NCBI RefSeq assembly: GCF_032714475.1
Contig: NZ_JAWDKD010000007.1
Span: forward strand, 42,228-106,227
Length of the DNA: 64,000 bases
Direction of reading: 5' to 3'
DNA from: Methanolapillus africanus
Lineage (GTDB): Archaea; Halobacteriota; Methanosarcinia; Methanosarcinales; Methanosarcinaceae
The notes beneath the pieces are model-generated. The model saw nothing but the letters and a program-made list of their open reading frames with translations. It did no database searches and was not told the DNA's origin. Of this stretch, positions 1 through 10,135 are shown piece after piece. The position numbers and the translations under genes were made by a program. Every line of letters starts with the position of its first letter. Within the stretch, counting starts at the first letter, position 1.

Positions 1-653
1 ATAATATGAGTTGTAATTAATTGAAAATGCTGAATCTCAGAACCTTTGTTTTTTGAATTTTGTGTGTTTGAATCAGAATATTGAACCGGAATAACTTGAA
101 ATCCTGTTAACTCATTTTCATTGAAAATTTCAAAAACTTCCGAACTGATAATGAGTTCGCCGCTTTTTGTATAAGCTAAGTCAATTCTTTTTAAGTCTTG
201 ATGTGTAACTGTTATTTCCTTATGACCTTCATAAAATGATTCAACTTCTGTTGTCGGTTTAAAAATTTTAGTATCAATAACCGAAATGATTGGTGTAAAA
301 ACATAAAAATCATAATTCATGAAATCTGACCGAAGTTCAAAAGGCATTTCTTTTTTCAAAATGAATTTTTTGAAGAAAAGAATCAACAAAGCGCAGATAA
401 CGAATGGTGACAACAAAATCGGATTTTCAATAATCACGTCAACAGTAATCGGAACAGAATAAATGTAATCATTTCGAATCGTAAAAAGGCCGGAGAGAAA
501 TATGACAAAACCGGAAGCGATTGGAAGGATAAAAAATGATCGAGTCAAAATGGAATTAAATTCTTGATTTGGAATAACCACGAAGTTCTTTTTTGAACCC
601 AAATAAAAAACAAAAATCAAGGAAACTAATGCAAAATAAATAAAAATATTCAC
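1..653 (-). CDS. Partial membrane protein, candidate immunity gene
   Basis: The frame opens with GTG at 653-651, which overlaps the TGA stop of the gene before it, so the two are probably translationally coupled. It stays open to the window edge, so the protein is truncated here after about 217 residues. Three hydrophobic segments are visible near residues 1-18, 34-56 and 76-95, followed by a soluble domain. The end of that domain (SGELIISSEVFEIF, then LTGFQVIPVQ) loosely resembles the closing motif of Imm11/DUF1629 immunity proteins, but membrane segments are not typical of that family. Its place two genes behind the RHS protein fits an immunity or accessory role; this is inference. Confidence 0.6.
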   Translation of the reverse strand, partial: MNIFIYFALVSLIFVFYLGSKKNFVVIPNQEFNSILTRSFFILPIASGFVIFLSGLFTIRNDYIYSVPITVDVIIENPILLSPFVICALLILFFKKFILKKEMPFELRSDFMNYDFYVFTPIISVIDTKIFKPTTEVESFYEGHKEITVTHQDLKRIDLAYTKSGELIISSEVFEIFNENELTGFQVIPVQYSDSNTQNSKNKGSEIQHFQLITTHI

Positions 654-1111
654 AAGCTTTCCTCCCTTTTTTTGATTAGTTTGCCAAATTTTGGTTTTGA
701 AAAAAGCTTGTCAATAAGCGTGAAAAAAAACAAATAAAAGATACATGAAATGAATGTGCATAAATAATCAAACCAAGGCAGACCGGAAAATTGTGTTGTT
801 TGGGAAAGAACAAATGTAATGCCAGCTAAAATTACGAAAAGATAGATAAAAGAGCCTGTGAATGAGAAAAGAAGATTCAACCAATATGAAAAAAATATAC
901 GCTCTTGAGAAACGATGTAAAAAGAGTTGAAACTCAACGCACCGTAAAGCGCTAAAATAACAAAAGCTGAAGTTGTAACCCACGGATTAAATTTTGAAAA
1001 ATCCGGAGACGAGGATAAATAGCTGAAACACAAAAAAAAGAGTTGTATACCAACAACTATTGCAACGCCGACCGAAAATTCTGTTGGATGAAAATTGCGA
1101 ATTGGTTTCAT
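650..1111 (-). CDS. Four-helix membrane protein, candidate immunity protein
   Basis: A 153-residue protein I do not recognise by family. Four hydrophobic segments lie near residues 12-32, 46-66, 76-100 and 115-137, and the end is Lys-rich (KKREESL), suggesting a cytoplasmic tail. A GAGGG ribosome-binding site sits 6 nt before the ATG. It follows the giant RHS protein by 57 bp on the same strand and overlaps the next gene by 4 bp. In polymorphic toxin loci the gene immediately after the toxin usually encodes its immunity protein, and membrane immunity proteins often guard against pore-forming or membrane-acting toxins. The role here is inferred from position only. Confidence 0.7.
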   Translation of the reverse strand: MKPIRNFHPTEFSVGVAIVVGIQLFFLCFSYLSSSPDFSKFNPWVTTSAFVILALYGALSFNSFYIVSQERIFFSYWLNLLFSFTGSFIYLFVILAGITFVLSQTTQFSGLPWFDYLCTFISCIFYLFFFTLIDKLFSKPKFGKLIKKREESL

Positions 1112-1135
1112 TTCAAACCCTCATAAATATTTAAG

Positions 1136-1164
1136 ATATAGTTGTGATAAAATCACAACTATAT
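1136..1164. promoter_or_regulatory. Perfect 13-bp inverted repeat between toxin and immunity genes
   Basis: ATATAGTTGTGAT and ATCACAACTATAT form perfect 13-bp arms around a 3-nt loop, starting 5 nt after the RHS stop codon and ending 25 nt before the next ATG. There is no U-run after it on the minus strand, so it looks more like an attenuator, processing site or mRNA-stabilising hairpin than a terminator. Confidence 0.6.
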
Positions 1165-1168
1165 GATT

Positions 1169-4100
1169 TTATCTACCAAGTTTTCGATTTTTATTAAATT
1201 TTTCTTTGTTTTCTTTATATTTTTGATTGTTTGGCTCCCACTTTTCTTTAGATGAATTTGAAAAATTATCTAATTTATTATGTGCAGGATCACCATAATT
1301 TTGATTAAAATATTCCTTTCCTGAATTCAAACTTTGAGAGACATTTATTGTACCCATTGATTCTTCAGAAATCAAACTCTCTGCAATTCCAATAGGGCTG
1401 ACAAATCCATTTACAGCATCGGTAGCCAAATAATCAATATGAAGTGCTGAAGTTCCTATTTCCGATAAACTTTGACCTTCCATTACACCATCTATAGTTC
1501 GTGAACCTATACCTCCAACAACTGAAAGGCTGGCACCAGCAGCGCATGCTGATAGTAAAACAGCACCTGCCGGAGCCTCTGCGGTTGCTGCGGCAATACC
1601 GACTGCAACTGTACCGGATGTCACAAGTCCAAATGTACCACCTTCAAGGGCCCCCCTTACACCTGCTTTAAAAACCTCCTTTCCATCGTATGTTCCTGTT
1701 TCTGCTACCTGTTGTTTATAGCTTTCATATGCATACGCTCCAGCTCCTACTATTGTACATGCTAACGTAAAAACAGCAACCCCCGCAACAAGTCCAGCAT
1801 ATAAGTAGTTGTGTCCATCGGGATCCTCATATTTCAGTGGATTATTCAAACAATATGAATACCGATTCAAAGCCTGTGGGTTATACACATCCGGAATTAT
1901 CGAATCCGCCTGTGTAAACACAAACGTTTCCGGATTATAATATCGAGCGCCATAATAATAAAGCCCAATTTCGGAATCAAACTCTTTACCGGTGAAAGAA
2001 TACTTTTCGGTTCCACCTTCACGGTGGCTTCCAAACGGATAGTAAAGCGTTCTTTCAACAAGTTCGCCGTTTTCGTCAATCATAACGCTGGTCGATCCCA
2101 AATGGTCGTCCAAATACCAGAAACGGCCTTCGGACGATTCTTTGGCGACACGTCTTCCGTCTGCGAAATAGTAAACGACTTCTTCGTTGTCCTCGATTTC
2201 ATAATCGTCGGTGACGTAGTATGAAACAATTCCTTCCTCAATCTTTTTCACGCGATTTCCGGATTCGTCATAGAAGAATTCAGCAATGACTCTGTCTTCC
2301 GACTTCTTAACGACTTCTTTGAGATGATTGGCGTCGTTGTAGACGTAAACGAAAGTTTCATCTTCAACCAAATTGCCGTTTGAATCGTAAAGAAGGTTTG
2401 AATCGCCGACTTTCGTCGGGGCGTGAATGCCGGCACCGTTGCCGTATTCGAACAACGTAATGTCTGTTCCGTTCTTGTGGCCCAAGATGCTGCCGAGCGG
2501 ATTGTAAACAAATTGCTGCGAATAAGTTTCACTGCCGGCCGTGGTGAGTCTATCCAAATCGTCATAACCGAATTGCTGCGTTTCACCGACGACGTTGTCC
2601 GCAATTTCAATGATGTTGCCTTTTTCATCAAAGGAATAATCCAAATCTTGAAGATCCGGCGTGTTGATGTTTTGAAGGCGTTTTGTCCAGCCATCATAGG
2701 TGAGATCGGTCGTCACGCCATTTGAAAACTCTTTTTTGGTGATCAAATTCATCGAGTTGTATTCGATATTGTCAACGACTCCCGGAATTGAAGACAAGAG
2801 GGCTTGATTGTTATATCTGTATTTGACAACTTCATCGTTGGGAAGAGTTTTCTTCGTGATACGATCCATGGAATCATAAACGTATTTTGTCGTATAATCC
2901 GCATTGTATTCAAAGGGATCTTGCCATGAATCCGGAATTTCAGGTTCATCGGGGTCCTCAGGGTCAGGATCTTCAGGATCAGGGTCTTCGGGATCTGGAA
3001 TTTCCGGATCAGGATCTTCTGGATCGGGGTCCACCGGAATATTGATCAATTCATAAAGTACATTGTATTCGCTGCTGACATAATCAACACCTGTTTGGTA
3101 ACCGATTATATTGGCTCTCATGACTGAAACAGATTCGTTTGTTGCGTATGAATAACTGTACGTTCCGTTCAATGCACCTGTTTTTTCATACTTTTTGATG
3201 AGAATATTTCTGACGGGACCATCATCTTTGAAGGAAATATCGAAAGTGACCCCCTCAGCTGTCGGTTTTCCGTTAACTCTTTGAATGACACCGATCTGAG
3301 TGCCGTTTTCATCCTTGATGTAAAGCGTGCCGCCGGAACCGGAGTCGACGAATCTCAAAATTTCCTTTCCATTGAGATAGAAGTAAGAACTGTCACCGGC
3401 CCCCATTGATGACCGATACGTTTTCAAATCCAACTCTTTCAAAACGGCGTCATCCCGCACAAGCGGAACCGTAATGTCGTTAACATTGACAAAACTGTCG
3501 TTCACATAAAATGTTGTCGAATTTTCGGGCTCCGGATCCGTACCCGGTCCGGTAACAGAGTCATAAACGATTTTGTAACCGCTTGTGATGTAGTTGACGT
3601 TAGACTGGTAGCCGTAAAGATAAGCCCGCATATTTGACAGAGGTTCGTTTGTTGCGTAAGAATAATTGTATGTTCCGACAAACGTACCGCGGGAATACTT
3701 ATCAATTTGAATTGTTCTTTCTGACGGCTCAGCTTTGAATGAAATATTAAAGGTCACATTCTCATAAGACGGATTTCCGTTAATGCTTTGGATGGTTCCG
3801 AGCGAAACGCCGTTTTCATTCAAAATTTGAAGCGTACCGCCGGCAGCCGTATCCGTAAATCTTAGAACCTCCTTTCCGTTGAGATAAATACGTCCGACAT
3901 CGCCGGCACCCATCGAAACGCGCAAATTTGTTAAATTCAACTCTTGAACAACAGACTCGTCTCGACTCAATTGAATGGTAATATCTTCTTTATTTTCAAA
4001 AGAACCTGTCACCACATCAGAACCGGTTGCAGACGTCATCGAAATCTGGGAATCAATCACAATCGTATCAATCGAATTTGAATCAATTGAATCAAAAACA

Positions 4101-7100
4101 GTTGCCGATTCAATATTGTTTACTTCCATTGTCGAACCAAAGAGATGTGACCGGTTGGTTGAATTGTAGACGGACGGCTCAGATGTGATTACTTCATGGG
4201 TAATCAAGTCAACTGAATCAGATTGAATCGATTTTGACCCAAACGATCTCACCGATGTTGAATTGAACACTGACGGTTCAAGAATCTCCGGTTCAATGAC
4301 CATTGATCTGACGGACATCGATTGAACACGTGATTGAGTTCCTTCACTGCTAATTGAAATTCCTTCTTTAACAACTCTCAGCCTTTGGTCATAAGAATAG
4401 TACTTTGTTGCGCCTTCGGAAGTCACCGACGAGAGCGTGCCGATTGTTCCGAGATCGTATTCAAAAATAACATCTGAATCCGTAGGATAATCAATTTTTG
4501 TCTTCCGGTTGAGAGCGTCATATTCGTAAGAAGTTGTAATGCTCCGATTATCTGTCTTGGAAATCAAATTGCCGTTTTTGTCATAATCGTATTTCCAAAT
4601 ACCGATGTCCGGATCATTAATTTCAATTTGCTGACCAAGAGAATTGTACGCAAAGGTTGTGTTTTGAACGCGGTAAGCGTACGGATAAGAAACGGATTCG
4701 GATCCGGTTTCATCTGAAAATGAAATTGTTGAAACCGCATAATTTTGCATCGGAATGATTTTAGTCAAACGATTCATTAAATCGTATTCATATCCTGTTT
4801 CATAAATTTCATTGCTGTTGAACTCAGTCACTCGAACAATATTTCCATAAACGTCCTTGTCCATCTGAATTTTGTTGGATCGCTCGTCAAAGTATGTTGT
4901 CTTTAATTGGTCATATTCCATTCTTCGGGTCGTCCCATCCGGATTGGTCGTTTGAATAATCCGGCCGAACGAATCATAAGAATTGACGGTTTCCAAAGTC
5001 AGTTCACCGTTTTTCTTCGGTGCAATAATTTTTGAAACGGCGCCGTAATTGTCGTAATATGTTTCCTGAATGATATTTTCTAATACGTCGACAGATTCGG
5101 TTTCCGTCTTGATGACACGGCCAAATCCATCCAAATATTTCCACGAATCGAAATAGCCGCTACTTTCGCTTTCTTTGACAGATACTTTGATGTATTTCGG
5201 CATGGATTCGCCAATGAAATACTCATATTGAACGCTGGGCGAATTTAACGTATCATACGGGCGAACGATTCTTGTGACCCGGCCGAGACCGTCGTAATCC
5301 ATGAACGTCTCAAATCCGTTCGGATCAGTCATTTTCTGAATCTTGCCGAGAATTAAATTGAAATCAAACGTTGTTGTTTGTCCGAGCGCATTGGTCGTTG
5401 AAATCGGATAAACGGCGCTGAAATCATAATCATATTCAACTGTCTTGACGTGACCTTCACCATCTTTTTGTGAAATCAAATTCCCGTAAGAATCGTAACC
5501 AAATTCATTGACAACGTCTTGTCCCAAACTATTCCAAACAATGGCTTTTGTCACCAAACCTTTGGTTGGTTCTGTTTCCAAGTGGGCATTTCCGTCATAG
5601 TAAAACGTCCGCTCCGAAAGCTTTTCAAAATTAAGGCCTTCAACTTTTTCACGTTTCACACAATTTAAAATCCAGGAATCTGTATTGTAAACATAATCCA
5701 TAATGGCTGTTTTCTCATCGCCTGCAACTGAAACATCGCCCTTGTTGAAAATACGGACAACGTTGCCGTAAGAATCATAAGAATATTCCGTTTCCGTTAC
5801 AATCGGCGTTGTTTTGCCATCATACAGATATTTGGTTGACGTGTTCAACAAAACTGTATAAACGCCGGAATCATTGGCGGCATCAAAAATGTTTTCCGTT
5901 TTTGAATAAAGAACACCGCTGATTGATTTCTGGATGAGTTGGTACTCTTTCCCTTTTTTGGCTTCATCTTGATGGAAATAATGTTCTGCAACGGAACGGC
6001 CATCATTGACAGTCACTTGTTTGAATCCTCTGAATTCGGATTCTCCTTTCGGCTTGATGACCATTAAGCCACCTTTATAATCGTAATTGATTGTTGAAAC
6101 GGTTCGTTGATCTCCTGTCATTCCATTATCAGTTTCGATTTTCTTAACGACTCTGATCGGAACGGAAAGACCGGGTTTTCCATTTTCTTGTGTGTTGTTG
6201 TATTTTGTGGAAACGTCATATTCAATTTTGGTTGTGGAACCGGCTGAGTGATGAATTTGAGTGAGAAGATTGGGAGAGGATGGAGACATCACCACGGTTG
6301 ATTTTCTGATAAAAGTCTGAGCACTTTGGACATAGCTGCTTTGAATAAAGTCTGAAAGACCATCCCCATTAATGTCTGCGATTTCAACACCACTTCTCCA
6401 ATTAGTGTAACCGGGAGGATTTATATTCGGGTCCTGAACAAAACCAGATCCTGTGTTTATAGAAATATATTTAAAATTCGTATACGAACTCGAACTTGTC
6501 GCGTATCGGTAAGAATGAATAACATCCGGGAGACCATCTCCGTTCACGTCGCCAAACCTGAAACCATAGTCTTCTCCATAGTGTATAATCCAACTTGGAA
6601 TTTGCCAACTTGAGTCATATTTGAAACCGGTTCCGTTATTGATATAAACATTATTGATTCTCGTATTGGAGTTTGGACCCGAATTAATGTAAGAATGAAC
6701 CAAATCCGGCAAACCGTCTCCATTAATATCAACAAAGCGAACACCTTGGTCATGTCCTCCAACCGAAAAATGGGGCAAAGATGTTGCCCAACTGTTGTCT
6801 GCTGTGAATCCATTGCCGTTATTAATCCAGGCTCTTTTTACGTTGTGCGTGTAATATGGAAGAGAAGCATAATAAGATTCAACAATATCCGGGAGACCAT
6901 CGCCATTTAGGTCAACGATTCGAACACCTGTATCCTGTTCATTAGAAAGGAAAACCGTCGGAAGTGACCAATTACTGTCCAAAACAAATCCGGATCCGGT
7001 GTTGATCCATGTTTTTTTGGTCGGATTCGCATTGTTTTTAAAATGGGCGGCTTGAACAATATCCGGAAGACCATCACCGTTGATATCCACAATTTGAACA

Positions 7101-8602
7101 CCTTGCCAATGGTTAGCACCATCATAATGGGTTGTAAAATATACCGGCGAATTCCATGTTGTATTTTTGACAAAAGCTGTACCGTTGTTGATCCAAGTGT
7201 TAATATCAATATATGTAGGTCCGCCGGGAGGATAAAGATACGTGGATTGCATAATATCCGGGAGACCATCGCCATTGATATCAACGATTTGAACGCCCAT
7301 GTCTCTATTTTCATTAACAATCAAATATGTCGGAAGGACCAAATTAGAACTGACATAACTTCGAGGTCCTGTATTATACTCAAAACTCGTCTCCGGCAAA
7401 CTCTCTTCGTCCATACCGACAAGCTGAATCGATTTCAGAAACAAGCGGTTGTCTGCCGTATTATATTCAATTTCATACCGATAAACAAGTTCTTCTTTGT
7501 TCCAAATAGAAATCTTTGAAAGCAATGATTTCTCCAAAACCTGCGTTCCATCCTTAAACTGATTAAATGTAACAGATTTCGCCGTTCGTTCAAAATCAAT
7601 CACAACGTCGCCGTTGTTGTAAGTGATGTTTTTTAAATAAGAGGCACCGATTTCTCCGGTAACAGGATTCTCCACATAGTTATAAACAATCAAATTTCCG
7701 TTGACATCCTCAATTTGGTCCAAACTCCATCGGACAGCATAATCTCTTCCGGTCACAGAATTCATGAGTTCGGAATCCATGGTATAACCAAAACGATATG
7801 TTGTTCCGTCCTTGGTTTTAAGAATCCAATAATCACCTTTTTGATTGGAGGCGCCTATCTCTTTTTGAATGAAAAAGAAAGACTCAATTTCCGTGTGATA
7901 ACGGCCTTCTGTCGCGTTATAGATCAGATCATAACTTTGTCCGTCAAAAGTCAATTTAAATTTGTCATCGGACGTGTTAAGCGGTGTGAAATTCACATCT
8001 CTTTGAATGTAATTGTCGTTGAGTTGCCAACCATCGCCGAGCCATCCATATGTGCGGCCGGCACCTTGACTGTTGTAAACGATTTCAACTTTGGGTTCAA
8101 AACCGGCAATGCCTTTCGGAACTTGAATCGGATAAGAATAAACGGCTGCACCGGAAAAAAGACTGGTCAAATAAGCATCATTTGTAAGACCAAAATCAAC
8201 TTCCGGAGACGTATATGAGGAGATATTAATTTCAGGTGTTGTATTATTCGTTGCGGCTGCTGCCATAACCATATTTTCCTCTTCCTCGGCCAATGATTCT
8301 TCCAACTGCTTGGATTCAGATTCATTTTCCTCAAGATTCTGATCCGATTCACTTTGATCTGACAAGTTTTTACTTTCAGAAGACTCGGGTTTCGAATCAG
8401 ATTCCTTGCCGGAAGACAAATCATTCGCTGAAGAATCGGAAGGCGTTCCGGAAGACGGCACGTTATCGCCGGAAGACCCCGCTCCGGAATCGGAACCCGA
8501 AGAACCGGAATCAGACTCCGCGGCAAAAGCGAATGTCGGCGTTAAAATCATCAAAGCAATGCAAACGATTATTATTTTTTTGACGTTCTTTTTGAAGTTC
8601 AT
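1169..8602 (-). CDS. Secreted SpvB/FG-GAP/RHS-repeat giant protein, polymorphic toxin-like
   Basis: A 2477-residue exported protein. Residues 1-28 are a Sec signal peptide (ending TFAFAAES). Residues 30-110 are Ser/Asp/Glu-rich. An SpvB-like domain follows (about 120-430), then about six FG-GAP repeats with the motif DINGDGLPD (about 435-760), a TcdB-middle/YD-repeat region (about 800-1500), two tandem copies of a roughly 150-residue domain (about 1538-1690 and 1700-1850) containing SMGAGD and YLNGKE, a Pro-Asp-Glu linker (about 1855-1890), more YD repeats, and the RHS core signature (GLYYYGARYYNPE, then DPDGH) near 2210-2260. The last 215 residues hold a hydrophobic Gly/Ala segment and a charged tail ending NKNRKLGR, which would be the variable toxin tip; I cannot assign its activity. 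RHS/Tc proteins of this plan are best known in bacteria, so transfer is likely. Confidence 0.88.
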   Translation of the reverse strand: MNFKKNVKKIIIVCIALMILTPTFAFAAESDSGSSGSDSGAGSSGDNVPSSGTPSDSSANDLSSGKESDSKPESSESKNLSDQSESDQNLEENESESKQLEESLAEEEENMVMAAAATNNTTPEINISSYTSPEVDFGLTNDAYLTSLFSGAAVYSYPIQVPKGIAGFEPKVEIVYNSQGAGRTYGWLGDGWQLNDNYIQRDVNFTPLNTSDDKFKLTFDGQSYDLIYNATEGRYHTEIESFFFIQKEIGASNQKGDYWILKTKDGTTYRFGYTMDSELMNSVTGRDYAVRWSLDQIEDVNGNLIVYNYVENPVTGEIGASYLKNITYNNGDVVIDFERTAKSVTFNQFKDGTQVLEKSLLSKISIWNKEELVYRYEIEYNTADNRLFLKSIQLVGMDEESLPETSFEYNTGPRSYVSSNLVLPTYLIVNENRDMGVQIVDINGDGLPDIMQSTYLYPPGGPTYIDINTWINNGTAFVKNTTWNSPVYFTTHYDGANHWQGVQIVDINGDGLPDIVQAAHFKNNANPTKKTWINTGSGFVLDSNWSLPTVFLSNEQDTGVRIVDLNGDGLPDIVESYYASLPYYTHNVKRAWINNGNGFTADNSWATSLPHFSVGGHDQGVRFVDINGDGLPDLVHSYINSGPNSNTRINNVYINNGTGFKYDSSWQIPSWIIHYGEDYGFRFGDVNGDGLPDVIHSYRYATSSSSYTNFKYISINTGSGFVQDPNINPPGYTNWRSGVEIADINGDGLSDFIQSSYVQSAQTFIRKSTVVMSPSSPNLLTQIHHSAGSTTKIEYDVSTKYNNTQENGKPGLSVPIRVVKKIETDNGMTGDQRTVSTINYDYKGGLMVIKPKGESEFRGFKQVTVNDGRSVAEHYFHQDEAKKGKEYQLIQKSISGVLYSKTENIFDAANDSGVYTVLLNTSTKYLYDGKTTPIVTETEYSYDSYGNVVRIFNKGDVSVAGDEKTAIMDYVYNTDSWILNCVKREKVEGLNFEKLSERTFYYDGNAHLETEPTKGLVTKAIVWNSLGQDVVNEFGYDSYGNLISQKDGEGHVKTVEYDYDFSAVYPISTTNALGQTTTFDFNLILGKIQKMTDPNGFETFMDYDGLGRVTRIVRPYDTLNSPSVQYEYFIGESMPKYIKVSVKESESSGYFDSWKYLDGFGRVIKTETESVDVLENIIQETYYDNYGAVSKIIAPKKNGELTLETVNSYDSFGRIIQTTNPDGTTRRMEYDQLKTTYFDERSNKIQMDKDVYGNIVRVTEFNSNEIYETGYEYDLMNRLTKIIPMQNYAVSTISFSDETGSESVSYPYAYRVQNTTFAYNSLGQQIEINDPDIGIWKYDYDKNGNLISKTDNRSITTSYEYDALNRKTKIDYPTDSDVIFEYDLGTIGTLSSVTSEGATKYYSYDQRLRVVKEGISISSEGTQSRVQSMSVRSMVIEPEILEPSVFNSTSVRSFGSKSIQSDSVDLITHEVITSEPSVYNSTNRSHLFGSTMEVNNIESATVFDSIDSNSIDTIVIDSQISMTSATGSDVVTGSFENKEDITIQLSRDESVVQELNLTNLRVSMGAGDVGRIYLNGKEVLRFTDTAAGGTLQILNENGVSLGTIQSINGNPSYENVTFNISFKAEPSERTIQIDKYSRGTFVGTYNYSYATNEPLSNMRAYLYGYQSNVNYITSGYKIVYDSVTGPGTDPEPENSTTFYVNDSFVNVNDITVPLVRDDAVLKELDLKTYRSSMGAGDSSYFYLNGKEILRFVDSGSGGTLYIKDENGTQIGVIQRVNGKPTAEGVTFDISFKDDGPVRNILIKKYEKTGALNGTYSYSYATNESVSVMRANIIGYQTGVDYVSSEYNVLYELINIPVDPDPEDPDPEIPDPEDPDPEDPDPEDPDEPEIPDSWQDPFEYNADYTTKYVYDSMDRITKKTLPNDEVVKYRYNNQALLSSIPGVVDNIEYNSMNLITKKEFSNGVTTDLTYDGWTKRLQNINTPDLQDLDYSFDEKGNIIEIADNVVGETQQFGYDDLDRLTTAGSETYSQQFVYNPLGSILGHKNGTDITLFEYGNGAGIHAPTKVGDSNLLYDSNGNLVEDETFVYVYNDANHLKEVVKKSEDRVIAEFFYDESGNRVKKIEEGIVSYYVTDDYEIEDNEEVVYYFADGRRVAKESSEGRFWYLDDHLGSTSVMIDENGELVERTLYYPFGSHREGGTEKYSFTGKEFDSEIGLYYYGARYYNPETFVFTQADSIIPDVYNPQALNRYSYCLNNPLKYEDPDGHNYLYAGLVAGVAVFTLACTIVGAGAYAYESYKQQVAETGTYDGKEVFKAGVRGALEGGTFGLVTSGTVAVGIAAATAEAPAGAVLLSACAAGASLSVVGGIGSRTIDGVMEGQSLSEIGTSALHIDYLATDAVNGFVSPIGIAESLISEESMGTINVSQSLNSGKEYFNQNYGDPAHNKLDNFSNSSKEKWEPNNQKYKENKEKFNKNRKLGR

Positions 8603-8983
8603 GGTGTCAACTCATCCAATTAAACACAAATCCAAATCAGTGACACTTATCCAACAGTCTAATGATAATTTTTAGATATTTATTTAAAATGTTTTATAGT
8701 AAACTTTATTTTTGATAATAGTTTACAATAAAGTGCCGACTGATATCATTTTTAGATTGTCAAACTGTTATATATATTTTAGTTGTTGTAATAATATTTG
8801 AAAAATGAATTGATTTGAATGAAAAATATAAATAGTGAATTAAAATAATATTTTTTGGATAAATTAAAAGAAAAATTCAATTGATTTAGAATCAATTGAA
8901 TTTGTTCACTTCTTCTGCTACTTTTAAATACAACAAAAACAAAATTCCAAACCAAATTCAATCAAATGAATACGGAATAATTT
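8603..8983. other. AT-rich divergent gap between RHS and radical SAM genes
   Basis: A 381-bp gap that must contain both divergent promoters. It is A/T-rich with several TATA-like runs, including one near 8695 (TTTTATAGTAAA). The RHS start has a GGATGAG ribosome-binding site 11 nt before its ATG. A perfect inverted repeat lies at 8876-8900. I see no coding potential. Confidence 0.6.
8876..8900. repeat. Perfect 11-bp inverted repeat, possible operator
   Basis: TTCAATTGATT and AATCAATTGAA flank a 3-nt TAG spacer. It lies about 85 bp before the radical SAM gene and 275 bp before the RHS gene. A dyad in a divergent promoter region suits a dimeric regulator; no regulator gene is adjacent. Confidence 0.4.
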
Positions 8984-10015
8984 ATGACACCTCATTCAAA
9001 AACAAATCCCGAACGGCTTCCCATGACCGCCGACAAAAAAGCGTTCCTGCTTTCCATCGGAACGGCCGATGCCGAACCCGGGCTTATCCCAACAACAAGA
9101 AAATCAACCGCCGGTCCGAGCGCGGGAAGCGGCGGTTCCGTTTTTATCAGCTCGGGTGGACACCGGGTTCGTTTGTCTTTGGACCCGGACTCGCCGATCA
9201 AAGTCAGAAAAACAAACACCGATTCCGAAACGGTCATCGTTACTTATCTGGATGAGCCGATTGTCACCGGAAAAATTGAATCGGTGCCGGCGCACTGTCC
9301 GGAACAAGCCTACATCAATCTGTCGGAAAAGTGCATCTACAACTGCAAATACTGTACGGTGCCGCTGCTGCAGGGACACACGAAATCCAAAGACGAGACG
9401 CTGCAAATCATTCGGGAAGCCTTTGACAAAGGAAACGGAAGCGTTTCCGCGATTTCCATCACGTCCGGCGTTGAAGAATCGCCGGAAGGCGAACTGAACC
9501 GCGTTCTTGAATTGATGCCTGAATTGGTCAAATTCGGCGTTCCGATTGGGATTTCTATTTACGTGACGCAGGACGGCGCCCAAAAACTGAAGGACGCCGG
9601 CGTTTCCGAAGTCAAATTTAATGTGGAAGCGGCCAGCGCGGAAATCTTTGAAAATGTTTGCCCGGGGCTTTCTTACGACGACGTTTTTGATGAACTGAAA
9701 AACTCCGTGGCCATTTTCGGAAAAGGAAACGTTTACAGCAATCTGATTGTCGGGCTCGGGGAAACGGACGACGACGTGGCAGAAACGTTGGAAAAATTGG
9801 CAAAAATCGGCGTCATTGCATGCCTGCGACCCGTGTTTGAAAACAAACTGCGAAAAGGCGACTGCTTTATGGAACGGCCGTCCAAAGACCGGCTGATGAA
9901 ACTTTACGACCTGCAAAAACGCATTTGCGAAAAATACGATTTGCATCCCGAAAAATCAAAGACCATGTGTTCCAAATGCGGCGGCTGCGACTTGGTTCCG
10001 TTTGCCGATGATTGA
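8984..10015 (+). CDS. Radical SAM domain protein, substrate unknown
   Basis: A 343-residue radical SAM enzyme. The CxxxCxxC cluster motif (CIYNCKYC) lies near residues 117-124 and would bind the 4Fe-4S cluster that cleaves S-adenosylmethionine. A second cysteine group (CSKCGGC) near residues 328-334 could hold an extra Fe-S cluster or zinc. The first 100 residues form a separate N-terminal domain. The true start may be the ATG 13 codons inside (MTADKK), because no good ribosome-binding site precedes either ATG. It stands alone, convergent with dnaG, so context does not reveal the substrate. The family occurs in methanogens, but I cannot name the reaction. Confidence 0.8.
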   Translation: MTPHSKTNPERLPMTADKKAFLLSIGTADAEPGLIPTTRKSTAGPSAGSGGSVFISSGGHRVRLSLDPDSPIKVRKTNTDSETVIVTYLDEPIVTGKIESVPAHCPEQAYINLSEKCIYNCKYCTVPLLQGHTKSKDETLQIIREAFDKGNGSVSAISITSGVEESPEGELNRVLELMPELVKFGVPIGISIYVTQDGAQKLKDAGVSEVKFNVEAASAEIFENVCPGLSYDDVFDELKNSVAIFGKGNVYSNLIVGLGETDDDVAETLEKLAKIGVIACLRPVFENKLRKGDCFMERPSKDRLMKLYDLQKRICEKYDLHPEKSKTMCSKCGGCDLVPFADD

Positions 10016-10050
10016 AAAAACCGTCCTTCTCTTTTTTAAAGTTCAGACAA

Positions 10051-10081
10051 ACGATTGCGATAACGCGCGCGGACCGGCGCC
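10051..10081 (-). repeat. Dispersed GC-rich repeat, copy 1
   Basis: Minus-strand copy of the 11-copy element with core CGCGCGCGTTATCGCAATCG. It lies between the convergent radical SAM and dnaG genes. A GC-rich arm (GGCGCCGGTC) precedes the core. Confidence 0.8.
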
Positions 10082-10111
10082 AAGAAAATAAAAAAAGAAG
10101 AAAAAGAAAAG

Positions 10112-10135
10112 AAAATCAAACAAAAGTTTGATTTT
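10112..10135 (-). terminator. Hairpin terminator of dnaG
   Basis: AAAATCAAAC and GTTTGATTTT form a 10-bp stem with a 4-nt loop that overlaps the dnaG stop codon. On the minus strand it runs into a long pyrimidine/U-rich tract. Confidence 0.55.

Noticed and set aside
9104..9946. 280-codon minus-strand frame opposite the radical SAM gene
   Set aside because: Antisense shadow of a GC-rich coding region; the plus frame has clear Fe-S motifs.
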